From positions 186,001-250,000 of the forward strand of contig CAXXTS010000006.1 in NCBI GenBank assembly GCA_963676345.2: DNA of 64,000 bases, in the 5' to 3' direction. The DNA comes from G963665925 sp963676345 (GTDB lineage: Bacteria > Bacillota > Clostridia > Peptostreptococcales > Acidaminobacteraceae). Below are positions 55,766 to 64,000 of this stretch, piece by piece. Positions within the stretch are counted from its first letter, which is position 1, and the number at the start of each line of letters is the position of its first letter. The translations under genes and the position numbers were made by a program. The notes under the pieces are model-generated. The model worked only from the letters and a program-made list of their open reading frames with translations. It was not told the DNA's origin and searched no databases.

Positions 55766-55782
55766 GTGTACGGGTGCGAATG

Positions 55783-55791
55783 TGCTATAAT
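55783..55791 (+). promoter_or_regulatory. Extended -10 promoter of HEPN/MNT module B
   Basis: TGCTATAAT, in the shared context GTGCTATAATTAAGGAAATAGCTGA-like as for module A. No convincing -35 is present, as is usual with an extended -10. Confidence 0.65.
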
Positions 55792-55847
55792 TAAGGAAAT
55801 AGCTGAAAATAATGTATATTTAAATAGGAATAAGGAGGTCATCTTTT

Positions 55848-56315
55848 ATGCAGATAAGTTCCTCTATAGATCGGTGTCATAAACTTTTTGAGAGTTTCAA
55901 AAAGGCAGTTGAAAACGCAACAGACCGTGTTAATCGTCTTTACACAGCACAAGACGAAGGGCCAAGTGAGTTTACGGATATATTAATGGAATCTGTTATT
56001 CAAACTCATGAGATTGCCATTGAACTTGCATGGAAAACGGTTCGTTGCTATGCGCTTCAAATCGACCCCAATAGTCGTGTTTCTGGTAGCACCACAGCCA
56101 TTAAACATGGCTATAAAACAGGTGTGATTGAATCAGAAGCATTAGCACGCACTCTCATAGAAGGTGTTTACTATCGAAATAAGTCTTCACACGAGTACCT
56201 GCTACTAACGGGTATGGAAGACTATATAAAAAGAATCCTCGTTGATTTTAATCCAGCCATTAACGACGTGTTGCATAATTTGGAGGAGAACCCAGATGTA
56301 CGGACTCTCAAGTGA
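55848..56315 (+). CDS. HEPN-domain toxin-like protein, module B (HepT / NTase-substrate-binding family)
   Basis: A 155-residue helical protein related to the module A toxin-like protein. The RX4HXY motif is complete: Arg110, His115 and Tyr117 in YYRNKSSHEYL. IQTHEIAIELAWKTVRCY is the family's helix. AAGGAGG lies upstream of the ATG. The partner gene starts 20 bp before its stop codon. Predicted activity is RNA cleavage held in check by the adjacent nucleotidyltransferase. Confidence 0.82.
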   Translation: MQISSSIDRCHKLFESFKKAVENATDRVNRLYTAQDEGPSEFTDILMESVIQTHEIAIELAWKTVRCYALQIDPNSRVSGSTTAIKHGYKTGVIESEALARTLIEGVYYRNKSSHEYLLLTGMEDYIKRILVDFNPAINDVLHNLEENPDVRTLK

Positions 56316-56601
56316 TGATCTTAAGTTTATCCGAATATTTGCACAGAAGCACAAAGCCATAGTTGCTTTAGGCATATTTGGCTCCAGAGCACGTGGTGAT
56401 TTTAGTGATACTTCCGACGTGGATGTTGTTATAAAGGGTGCGGGCGTAGAAATAGAGCTTATAGATGAAGCTGAGTATTATCTTGATACACAAAGTCCAT
56501 TTCCCTATTTTGTAGATGTGATCCATTACGAAAGCATCACCGATTCGGACTTAAAGCATGAAATTGACAGAGACACAGTTTGGATTTATCAAGCGAAATA
56601 G
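56296..56601 (+). CDS. MNT-family nucleotidyltransferase antitoxin-like protein, module B (MntA)
   Basis: A 101-residue minimal nucleotidyltransferase with IFGSRARGDFSDTSDVDVV: Gly29-Ser30 and the metal-binding Asp41 and Asp43. GGAGGAG at 56282-56288 fixes the ATG at 56296, although the frame is open further upstream. It overlaps the HEPN gene by 20 bp. Expected to neutralise the HEPN partner by adenylylating its motif tyrosine. Confidence 0.82.
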   Translation: MYGLSSDDLKFIRIFAQKHKAIVALGIFGSRARGDFSDTSDVDVVIKGAGVEIELIDEAEYYLDTQSPFPYFVDVIHYESITDSDLKHEIDRDTVWIYQAK

Positions 56602-56675
56602 TCGGCGCCCATCCTAAAATAAGCGATTAGAAGAAATCGGATTGAGTCTATGGAGTTTTGAGAGGGGATATACAG

Positions 56676-56755
56676 ATGGAGCTTGTATTAGATGGTCTAA
56701 AAGAGCGGTGAATTTACTCGAAGTCGTTCTTGATAAAAGAACTGGGTCTATGTAA
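56676..56755 (+). pseudogene. Frameshifted 5' remnant of a module-A-type HEPN gene
   Basis: The start, MELVLDGLKE, matches the module A toxin-like N-terminus. A one-base deletion near 56708 shifts the frame; in the next frame VNLLEVVLDKR continues the match, and a stop at 56755 ends it. The leader from 56623 (ATAAGCG, AGAAG, TATGGAGTTTTGAGAGGGG) also matches that of module A. Clearly a dead third HEPN copy. Confidence 0.75.
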
Positions 56756-56770
56756 TTTAATAAAGTAATA

Positions 56771-56813
56771 AAAGCCATACAGACGTTGATAAGACGGTGT
56801 ATGGCTTTTTTTA
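56771..56813 (+). terminator. Rho-independent terminator after HEPN/MNT module B
   Basis: AAAGCCATACA (56771-56781) pairs perfectly with TGTATGGCTTT (56798-56808), then TTTT. An 11-bp stem with a 16-base loop. Confidence 0.88.
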
Positions 56814-56859
56814 TGTTGTTCTTACTAATTTTCACTTAAGTATATGGTGTGTAAAGAAA

Positions 56860-57198
56860 ATGTATAACCGTGTATACCGCCGAAATCATCCAAAACAAAT
56901 CCGTCTTGCTTATGAATGCAGACGGGTTTATTTTTTTGATTTCAACACACCAGTTGTTCCCAGAGTCGTAAGTGTATATCAAGCGTTTCGTTACAGGTCT
57001 TGGAGGCATACCTGTCAGTTGACACTCAAGAAGTGCTGTATAGTCAGCAAGTGGTTCATTTTCACCCCCGAGAACTTGGGTGACTTCAACTATGTGGATT
57101 TTCTGGATATGTCAGAGGGATGCTATGAGGTTGTTATTAGAAAAGATAATTATTGTGATCTCTTACTGAATATACAGTTAATTTATGATATACTCTAA
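56860..57198 (+). CDS. Doubtful ORF, unknown function
   Basis: 112 codons from an ATG at 56860 with no good ribosome-binding site. The protein is basic at the start (RRNHPKQIRLAYECRRVYFF) and resembles nothing I recognise. A strong terminator-like hairpin with a seven-T run lies inside it at 56897-56937, which argues against full-length expression. It may be chance, or the end of a decayed gene. Confidence 0.2.
   Translation: MYNRVYRRNHPKQIRLAYECRRVYFFDFNTPVVPRVVSVYQAFRYRSWRHTCQLTLKKCCIVSKWFIFTPENLGDFNYVDFLDMSEGCYEVVIRKDNYCDLLLNIQLIYDIL
56897..56937 (+). terminator. Terminator-like hairpin with T7 run
   Basis: AAATCCGTCT (56897-56906) pairs with AGACGGGTTT (56920-56929), with one G-T wobble, then ATTTTTTT. 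It is as good a terminator as any in the window but follows no clear gene, 83 bp beyond the previous terminator. Confidence 0.7.
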
Positions 57199-57357
57199 AA
57201 TGTAAATTATAACCAAATTATAAAAAGATAGTATTTTTAATTCGCATATATTCGTAGTGGAGATGTGCTGTAATTACATCGAATTTTGGGATGTCAGATC
57301 ATGGAATCATTATGAAAGCTATAGAGATAGGCAGAATGGGACAAGGGGGCTTGAAAC

Positions 57358-57459
57358 ATGAATAAGATATTTGCGGGAGTCAGTATGATATCAGTGACAG
57401 AAATGATGTATGAGCGTTTGATATACCCATTTTCTTTAAGTTGTTCCACCTGTGAGTGA
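57358..57459 (+). CDS. Short ORF of 33 codons, unknown function
   Basis: AAGGGGG lies about 9 bp before the ATG. The peptide is MNKIFAGVSMISVTEMMYER followed by a stretch ending CSTCE. TGCTGTAAT at 57266-57274, similar to the extended -10 of the HEPN/MNT modules, lies 84 bp upstream. Could be a leader peptide or chance. The rest of 57199-57578 shows nothing recognisable. Confidence 0.25.
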   Translation: MNKIFAGVSMISVTEMMYERLIYPFSLSCSTCE

Positions 57460-57578
57460 TGATAAGAAAACAGGGCGATATTCTATGTAAACGAAGATCA
57501 CACTATGACCTTAAAAGTAAGCAGATTAATTCTGTATATATTCCTATGAAAGAAACCCATATAAAGGAGAGAATACCC

Positions 57579-58880
57579 ATGAATAAATCAATCAATCTAA
57601 AAAACTGCTTAAAGACAACAACATCACTTGTACTCGCACTAGGACTTATTTCTTCAAATATAAGTTTTGCGAGTTCGGTCTCAAAGCTGGAATACACTAA
57701 AAGCCTAGTAAAGGGTTTGGGTTTTGAAATACAGGACGCATCAGATGCATATAAGAAAGAAACAACAAATGAAGAAAATATCATTTACACAGCTTTTCAA
57801 ATGAGACTACTCAAAGGCGTATCATGGGATTTCCATAATGATATGACAGAAAGCGAACGTCAAGTGATCCTGTCTAACGCAATGGCAATTTACAAGGCAC
57901 AGCATGGCAAAAATTCCGAATCAGAAAGTGCAGAAGAATCAAAGACAGTTGAAAGTGATTCATCGGTATCTAATGAGACAAATGTTGATTCATCAAGTGA
58001 TATTCAGTGGGAAACTGAATGGGGTGTAAGTATAAAAAAACCATCTGACTTTAATGTGAATGATGGTCTTTGGACAGATGAAGAATTTATTCAGCTTATT
58101 AAGGATATTCCAGAATCGTTTTATACAACAGATGACACGATTGGCAATGTTATTTTTATTGATACAGAGGACGATTATCAAGAAAATCTAGGAAAAGGGT
58201 GGTATTTCGATACAGACAAAGAACAATTTATCTTTGAAGTGGGTTATGACCACGAACGCAGATTAATCAATATGGATGAACTGACGAATGGTGAGTTTTT
58301 TAACACGCTCAAAGTATTGACATACAATGCCTATGTCAATGATATGCGTATCAACATTCCTAGAGTTTATGGAAATGCAATTAACATGTTCATTTCAAGT
58401 AATCATGATTACGAAAAAATCACATACTCCTTCCGTTTTGAGGAAGGGACAGGTGCAGATGATATTTTGTATGTTAAACATGGACACGTGGACTTTGATA
58501 AAAACAAGACCCCCATACAGGAAGAATGGGAACTTTACAGTTTAATTCCAAATGAAAACTATGAACAGTTCGACTACATTTTTGACGGTACAGAAGGGTC
58601 ACAGGCTAGATGGGGAAATGCAATGTCTGAATATGATAAGTCCATCGAGTATGTAGACCAGTCCTATGCTGATTTTCTATATGGTGTCTGTGATGGAATA
58701 TACGTTAATGATGGCGCAAAAGTATATGCAGGCATGATGTACAGCTATTTGAAAGCGAGGGTTTGCCCTAGAGAAGAAGGGGAAAGACTGGATTTCTTTG
58801 ACAGCCAAGAATTTGAAAACACATGGCTTCATACGGTCTATGCCAAGTACATTAGGCAATTTGGCATCACACGTAAATAA
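57579..58880 (+). CDS. Secreted protein of unknown function, SLH-like N-terminus
   Basis: The frame is open upstream, but AAAGGAGAG at 57563-57571 fixes the ATG at 57579. The 433-residue protein has a signal peptide ending near ISFASS (about residue 32). Residues 35-105 look like a degenerate SLH domain (YTKSLVKGLGFEI and MRLLKGVSWDFHNDMTESER). A Glu/Ser-rich linker (about 110-140) leads to an acidic region without recognisable domain, containing many aromatic and Asp residues. It ends 24 bp before the start codon of a giant secreted protein, so the two probably form one unit. Confidence 0.75.
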   Translation: MNKSINLKNCLKTTTSLVLALGLISSNISFASSVSKLEYTKSLVKGLGFEIQDASDAYKKETTNEENIIYTAFQMRLLKGVSWDFHNDMTESERQVILSNAMAIYKAQHGKNSESESAEESKTVESDSSVSNETNVDSSSDIQWETEWGVSIKKPSDFNVNDGLWTDEEFIQLIKDIPESFYTTDDTIGNVIFIDTEDDYQENLGKGWYFDTDKEQFIFEVGYDHERRLINMDELTNGEFFNTLKVLTYNAYVNDMRINIPRVYGNAINMFISSNHDYEKITYSFRFEEGTGADDILYVKHGHVDFDKNKTPIQEEWELYSLIPNENYEQFDYIFDGTEGSQARWGNAMSEYDKSIEYVDQSYADFLYGVCDGIYVNDGAKVYAGMMYSYLKARVCPREEGERLDFFDSQEFENTWLHTVYAKYIRQFGITRK

Positions 58881-58904
58881 TAAACGGATATGGGGTGATA
58901 CTAT

Positions 58905-61900
58905 ATGGGCAAAAATAGAAAGCAAGTCTTAGCCATTCTTTTGATTGTGGCACTTTTCTTTGGAACACTACAGGGATTTCCTACAAAAGATACGGTCAGT
59001 TTTGCAGTCGATGAAACCTACTTAGGCAATTTGGTCAGACAGTGGATGGATACAGACGGATTCACCTATGATCAAACCAAAACAAAGTTGCAAAATTATT
59101 TAGGCTTGAGTCTCTATAAGGGAAAAATAGGGGATGAAATTAATACTTATGCTAACGTCAACATTCTCTATTACTATGACAAACTGGTGTATACAAAATC
59201 AAGCGATGATAGAGTCACATACTTTGGTCGTGAAGATTATCAATATGTTGAGGGCGGTACTGATGGGAAAGGTGAATACCGTTATCTAGGCTATACAAGA
59301 AATGGTATTGGCGTTACCAATTCTCGTTATCCCAACCTACCAGGAACAACCGATTTTCTTTCAACTTATGATGATAAAAATTATGTTACACCACCCGAAG
59401 CAGATTCGTCATGGCAGGATATCGCATCTCTAAAGCCACTTGATAAGTACATGCTGACAGAAGCACCCATTACCATAGATAATCGGAATACTTACTTTGA
59501 TATGACGGTTTATGATGTATACCACAATAAAAATCGGCAGTATGTTACAAACCCTATTGAGAGTGCGGTGGATGCCCTAAAAAAATATACTATTTTTCAA
59601 ACCCCATCCACACTTAGATTGCAAGGTTCTGTTAGAACGGTTTACGAAAATGCCACAGGGACAAAAGAGTATTACAGGACACTTAACACTTCACCTATTC
59701 CATTTAAAGAACCAACCATCAAATTTGAAGTGGATAGCTCTGATCTAACGGACGATAAAATTGTCTTTGCGACTACAGAAGAAACCAAGACGGTCACTGT
59801 ACATGCAATCATCGAATTTCCAGATTTCGATAAATACTGTCTGGATGGATGGGTACTCAGCCGTTACATCGAAAGTGCTGAAATATCCGTATTAGAACAG
59901 ACAAAGCCAGCAACACCTAATGATGTTGCAAAGACCATTACTAAATCCTTCGATATAGAACTCAATCGTACCGACTATGTAAGTGATGATACAACTTTCA
60001 ACTTCAAAGGATCAGCGACCGTTTTCGCACAGAACTATTTTAAAGACCAGTTCAAACCCGAAGCAAGTCTCAGCGTTCCAGTAGTCGTAAACATGGGTCC
60101 CGTCGAACCCGCCTTTAAAATCATGTACAACGGCTTAGACTATACCGACTCAGAACTTGTCTTTAAGGACTGGCAGAACTTTAACCTAAGTCTTGTGCCT
60201 GACAATCAAATCCTCAGTAATAATGAGATAAAAAGCGTTGTATGGCGGTTTAACGCATCACCGACAAGTGAACTTAAATATGGCAACAATTCAGTAGCCT
60301 ATCTCATGAACGCATCTAAGAAAGACTCCCACCTTACAGGAAATACAGCAACTTTCACCATGACAGTCAACATGAAATATCCATTTGATTATGGCGAACA
60401 GAAGAACATCAAGAAACTGGTTGTTACACACACCCTTGATTTTGTTCAAAATAATGATCCTGTTATTATTCCCACTTCGCCACCAGTGGCAAAGGGCAGG
60501 GCTAAATCACAGGTGCGCCTTGGGGATGAATTTAACTTCTCAGGTGCAAAGTCTTATGATCCAGACGGAACAATCGTGGACTATCACTTTTGGGGGTCTA
60601 ACTTTGAAATTGTAAGAATGAAAAATGATAGTCAAGGACGAGGCGTATTTCTAGGGTCTACAGGCAGTGAAGAAGTTCATTTAAGAGTCAAAGATAATGA
60701 CAATTTAACGGATACAACGGACATAGATGTTGAAGTTATAGAAGCTATCACGGCACGTTTTCAAACAGACGGACAACGTAAAGAAAATAGACTGCTTTGG
60801 CTTGATGCTTCAAACTCAGAGGACTCAAAATACTATCCAATAATAGATTCTGGTGTATCATGGTCTATTGATCCCCTAGAGGGTCAAAGTCCATCTTCAA
60901 TCGTTTATAAATCTGGAAAAATAGGTGAGCGCATTGGGGTTATGTTTAAAGAATCAGGTGCTTATCAAGTGACGCTGAATATTTCAGCCAACTGCACCTA
61001 TCCTGATGAAACAGGCACACAATCGGATTCGGTCAGCTACCCTATTACGATTCAGCCTGACTTGCCACCCGTAGCAGGAACAGCCCCAATGACATTGGCA
61101 CTTAGAAATCCAAGTGATAACAACATTGCAAGTATCCAAGTGGCTGACACAAGCTATTCACCAGATGGCGACTTAATCACCCGTCAAATGTATTACAAAT
61201 ATGATTCTGACAATGATGGGTCTTATAATGACGAGTCAGCCGTTAAAATCGGAAGTGGTCAAATTATTGAACTGCTCAGAACAGGTGACTTGGGACGGTA
61301 CTTCTTCTACAGCGAGGTCACAGAGATTATTCCTGATACACAGACCATTAAAAGTGCGCTTTCATCAAGTGACTACCTTACAGACAGCTCAGTGAACGGC
61401 TTAGTAGATGAACAAGAATGTCTAGTGGATAATGTTGCCCCAATCATTTCACCTACAGCAAGCCTTGATAAAGAGGTGGATGTGGTCTTTATTACCGATG
61501 AAAACGGTGAGAATACCTCTAAATTACTAACACAGATGGACAGACTCAACAAGGAACTGTACGAGCGTAAAATCAAGCTCAATGCAGAATATATTAATAT
61601 TAATGCTGCGGGAATCAATCTGCTGTCAGCAGGACTTAAAAAGATACAAACCTTTACATGGAATCGAATTTGGAATGTCTTCCTTCACTGGAAGTGGTAT
61701 GAGCATTACAGAGAAGGTGCTTATTCATATTTAGAAAATCCAACCATGAAAGTGTCTGATATTGCTGAATCGAGGAACGGTACAGTTAAAGATATGATTG
61801 ATTTTCCAACATATCCTGATGCGTATGCTGAAATTAAGCGAGTTGATTCAAGTTGGGCATCAGATGGCGAAGCTTATGATGTAGATAGGGTCATTGTAGA

Positions 61901-64000
61901 TGTTTATAATGCACCAAATGACTACTTAATGTCAGATACAAAGACTTATCCTTATGGTTCAGCCGTAGCAAATCGTTCGCAAAGTGACAAATACTGGCTA
62001 CATCATAATCAACCGAGTAGACTCGATGGGGCGAATATTGGACGATTAGATATATCAGGAATACATGTGTATCCTGATTGGGACTATGGTGATGGATATG
62101 TCTCCGATTGGACACCAGGTACTTTATTAAGTGAAACAGATGGGGAATACAAAACACTCAATATTGAATCGTATCTGTCCAAATACAGCGAATCAACGAA
62201 TGATAAGTACCTAGTATTCGCCATCGCAAATGGTGAAAACTTCTTTATGACAGATGCAATGAAACAAACTTTGACAGATACCTATGGTTTTAAAAATATC
62301 TATTTCAGTATTAGTGATTTTTGGGGAGAATTTAAACCGACTGCACCTGATTGTGTGGATGTAAGACTTCCATTATCGGGTGGTTTATATGCCCTTACTG
62401 AATATGGCAATGAAATATATAATTTGAGTACTGCAACTGATGTTTATTACAATCAAGGTGTTGATGCAAGGCTGAGTGACTATGAACTCGATTTAGCAGA
62501 AAGTGGTTTTACACAACTTTCACCTAAAACATCGGGTACTTATGGTCTTGCCAGTCGGAATATTGCAATCGGAAGAGACAATGTAGGGACAAGCTATCAG
62601 ACAACTTCGGAGCCTGTAAGAACCAATTCAGGTGATATAATCTATTTTACTTGTTATTGGGACTATCATTTTGACGAGTTTTCTTCGCCACCTAATCTGA
62701 ATGTAAATGGGTCAGGCTCAATAAACGCTTCTGGCAGTGTCACAATCGATGGAAAAGTATTTGATGTAGCTAATTCTTATACAACGACTTACTCACAAGC
62801 TTCAGTCATTGAAACTACCTCGGGCGAGGTTTATTATATTGCACCAAAAGGAACGATGAATGATTATGTTTCGACATTTTCTTATACTAAACTTGATATT
62901 GACAGTATTGATGCAGTTTATCATACGTCAGTGAACGAAGGACATGCCCTTTCTAGTCTTTATTATAACGATGAAGATTGGGGAGATAAAACCATAAATA
63001 GAGATGTGAAAATTTCATTTGGTCTGTTGAAAGATGATATTTTTATTATTAAAGACCAAAGTGGAAAATACGCATTACTAAAGCCAGACACATCAGTCTA
63101 TGCTCGATATGGGGAATACTCTTATACTACGTCTAAAGGAAAGACGTATTATTCGTGGAAGTGGTTTCCAACCATTGCTACTGACCATTTTGTGAAGTAT
63201 TTTAATGATTTAGGTGATTTAAGCTTCGCTAAGTATAGTGCTACGCATTATGAAACATATGGGCAGGGTTTGTTTTACACAGATAGAAAATACATTGATA
63301 AATCTACAAATTATTTTGGAGCATTACCACAATATCCCTATGCTACAAATAATACGCTTTCTGTGTTAGCGAACTACTCCTTAGTAGACATAGACGGTGA
63401 CCTCTATGTAAATAACAAAAAAATCACCTCTAATGTTAGAGGGGCAGACGTAAACACACAAGCTATTGTATATGTTGATAAAAATGGTGTTGTCTATGGC
63501 AAAGGCACATCAAACACAGGGTCATTAGGTTTACAAGGTGTTAAAAATAGTTTTGGAAAAGTATTTAACACTCCATACATCCTAAACAACACCTACAACA
63601 CAAAATCATTTTCGAGCATCTATGATTTTACCTCTGAAAATCCCGCATACGGATTAACCGCGCGTGGGGTGTATTCAACCATAATAGATGCAATTATTCA
63701 GAAGTACGCAGATTACAGTACAGATGAAACCATTCTAATACAAGTCGGTGATAGCATCGATGTTGGGGGAACTGTGCTTGATTATGAGGGCGACCCAATC
63801 AAGGATATGCGAATAGATGCAGAAGTAGTGCCAGGCTATTTTGACAATACGGATTCAGTTATTACCCTTCCAAATGATTTCACTGAACCTGTGCCGATTA
63901 ATAGCGCAGGAAAAATATTAGCAAGAGCAAGGGTACAAGACGAGAATATTTTTGATGAATTTGACTACTGGAACAAAGACAATACCACCTTAACCGTTAT
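58905..64000 (+). CDS. Giant secreted multidomain protein (3' end outside window)
   Basis: An uninterrupted frame of about 1698 codons runs from the ATG at 58905 to the window edge. GGGGTGAT at 58892-58899 is 5 bp upstream. The signal peptide is MGKNRKQVLAILLIVALFFG plus a short stretch. Around residues 520-615 there is a PKD-like unit (VRLGDEFNFSGAKSYDPDG, then RVKDNDNLTDTT), and a related unit follows (LLWLDASNSEDS, PVAGTAP). Near residue 860, VDVVFITDENGENTSKLL recalls the first strand of a von Willebrand A-like fold. Near residue 1530, VYGKGTSNTGSLGLQG resembles an RCC1-type repeat. Overall function unknown; probably surface-exposed or released. Confidence 0.8.
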   Translation, partial: MGKNRKQVLAILLIVALFFGTLQGFPTKDTVSFAVDETYLGNLVRQWMDTDGFTYDQTKTKLQNYLGLSLYKGKIGDEINTYANVNILYYYDKLVYTKSSDDRVTYFGREDYQYVEGGTDGKGEYRYLGYTRNGIGVTNSRYPNLPGTTDFLSTYDDKNYVTPPEADSSWQDIASLKPLDKYMLTEAPITIDNRNTYFDMTVYDVYHNKNRQYVTNPIESAVDALKKYTIFQTPSTLRLQGSVRTVYENATGTKEYYRTLNTSPIPFKEPTIKFEVDSSDLTDDKIVFATTEETKTVTVHAIIEFPDFDKYCLDGWVLSRYIESAEISVLEQTKPATPNDVAKTITKSFDIELNRTDYVSDDTTFNFKGSATVFAQNYFKDQFKPEASLSVPVVVNMGPVEPAFKIMYNGLDYTDSELVFKDWQNFNLSLVPDNQILSNNEIKSVVWRFNASPTSELKYGNNSVAYLMNASKKDSHLTGNTATFTMTVNMKYPFDYGEQKNIKKLVVTHTLDFVQNNDPVIIPTSPPVAKGRAKSQVRLGDEFNFSGAKSYDPDGTIVDYHFWGSNFEIVRMKNDSQGRGVFLGSTGSEEVHLRVKDNDNLTDTTDIDVEVIEAITARFQTDGQRKENRLLWLDASNSEDSKYYPIIDSGVSWSIDPLEGQSPSSIVYKSGKIGERIGVMFKESGAYQVTLNISANCTYPDETGTQSDSVSYPITIQPDLPPVAGTAPMTLALRNPSDNNIASIQVADTSYSPDGDLITRQMYYKYDSDNDGSYNDESAVKIGSGQIIELLRTGDLGRYFFYSEVTEIIPDTQTIKSALSSSDYLTDSSVNGLVDEQECLVDNVAPIISPTASLDKEVDVVFITDENGENTSKLLTQMDRLNKELYERKIKLNAEYININAAGINLLSAGLKKIQTFTWNRIWNVFLHWKWYEHYREGAYSYLENPTMKVSDIAESRNGTVKDMIDFPTYPDAYAEIKRVDSSWASDGEAYDVDRVIVDVYNAPNDYLMSDTKTYPYGSAVANRSQSDKYWLHHNQPSRLDGANIGRLDISGIHVYPDWDYGDGYVSDWTPGTLLSETDGEYKTLNIESYLSKYSESTNDKYLVFAIANGENFFMTDAMKQTLTDTYGFKNIYFSISDFWGEFKPTAPDCVDVRLPLSGGLYALTEYGNEIYNLSTATDVYYNQGVDARLSDYELDLAESGFTQLSPKTSGTYGLASRNIAIGRDNVGTSYQTTSEPVRTNSGDIIYFTCYWDYHFDEFSSPPNLNVNGSGSINASGSVTIDGKVFDVANSYTTTYSQASVIETTSGEVYYIAPKGTMNDYVSTFSYTKLDIDSIDAVYHTSVNEGHALSSLYYNDEDWGDKTINRDVKISFGLLKDDIFIIKDQSGKYALLKPDTSVYARYGEYSYTTSKGKTYYSWKWFPTIATDHFVKYFNDLGDLSFAKYSATHYETYGQGLFYTDRKYIDKSTNYFGALPQYPYATNNTLSVLANYSLVDIDGDLYVNNKKITSNVRGADVNTQAIVYVDKNGVVYGKGTSNTGSLGLQGVKNSFGKVFNTPYILNNTYNTKSFSSIYDFTSENPAYGLTARGVYSTIIDAIIQKYADYSTDETILIQVGDSIDVGGTVLDYEGDPIKDMRIDAEVVPGYFDNTDSVITLPNDFTEPVPINSAGKILARARVQDENIFDEFDYWNKDNTTLTV

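Noticed and set aside
55525..56601. Type III (ToxIN-like) toxin-antitoxin system with repeat RNA as antitoxin
   Set aside because: The repeats lie upstream of the promoter rather than between promoter and toxin, and the downstream genes are HEPN/MNT, not a ToxN-type endoribonuclease. Kept only as a structured-repeat finding.

Overview
The window is low-GC DNA with strong purine-rich Shine-Dalgarno sites, occasional TTG and GTG starts, S-layer-homology (SLH) surface proteins, SNF2/SWIM and VanZ-family genes, and no outer-membrane machinery. This fits a Gram-positive anaerobe of the Clostridia; genus and species cannot be fixed from the sequence alone. Almost all genes lie on the + strand.

Layout. 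(1) 3-1361: C-terminal part of an Ig-like surface protein, cut by the window edge. (2) 1369-41868: a roughly 40-kb surface-polysaccharide locus that starts at a clear promoter and contains no strong terminator until about 41.9 kb. It holds an O-antigen-ligase-type protein, dTDP-L-rhamnose synthesis (rmlDACB), glycosyltransferases, a Wzm/Wzt-type ABC exporter and four proteins with sulfotransferase-type P-loops, one of them a 1490-residue fusion. It also holds a YfhO-type membrane glycosyltransferase, an AlgJ-AlgI-AlgJ-like O-acylation set, GDP-D-rhamnose synthesis (manC, manA, gmd, rmd) and an amino-sugar/lipid-carrier branch (wecE-like transaminase, ArnC/GtrB-like transferase, two small EamA/SMR subunits). 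It ends with PAPS production and recycling (cysD, cysNC, cysQ), a methyltransferase, more glycosyltransferases, a polyprenyl-phosphate sugar transferase and an SLC13-type anion permease. Read together, this is a proposal for a sulfated, O-acylated, rhamnose-rich cell-surface polymer that carries its own supply of activated sulfate. (3) 41980-47228: a secreted SLH/Calx-beta protein and a secreted GH26-type glycosidase. (4) 47277-50873: a broken small acidic ORF and an SNF2/SWIM helicase.

(5) 50974-56813: an accessory patch. Two intact HEPN/MNT (HepT/MntA-like) toxin-antitoxin modules share an extended -10 promoter, and two decayed fragments of the same families lie nearby. A VanZ gene has a decayed partial copy beside it. 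A family of about 87-bp structured repeats sits just upstream of both intact modules; the diverged copy carries paired base changes in two hairpin stems, which suggests that an RNA or DNA secondary structure is maintained. (6) 56860-64000: a doubtful ORF, a short ORF, a secreted protein of unknown function, and the first 1698 or so codons of a giant secreted protein that runs off the window.

How the genes cooperate (inference): the rml genes make dTDP-L-rhamnose and manC/manA/gmd/rmd make GDP-D-rhamnose. The cytoplasmic glycosyltransferases assemble the chain on a lipid started by the polyprenyl-phosphate transferase, and Wzm/Wzt exports it. The sulfotransferase-like proteins would use PAPS from CysD/CysNC, with CysQ removing the PAP by-product and the SLC13 permease importing sulfate. 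The MBOAT/AlgJ-like set and the YfhO plus lipid-linked-sugar branch would decorate the polymer outside the membrane.
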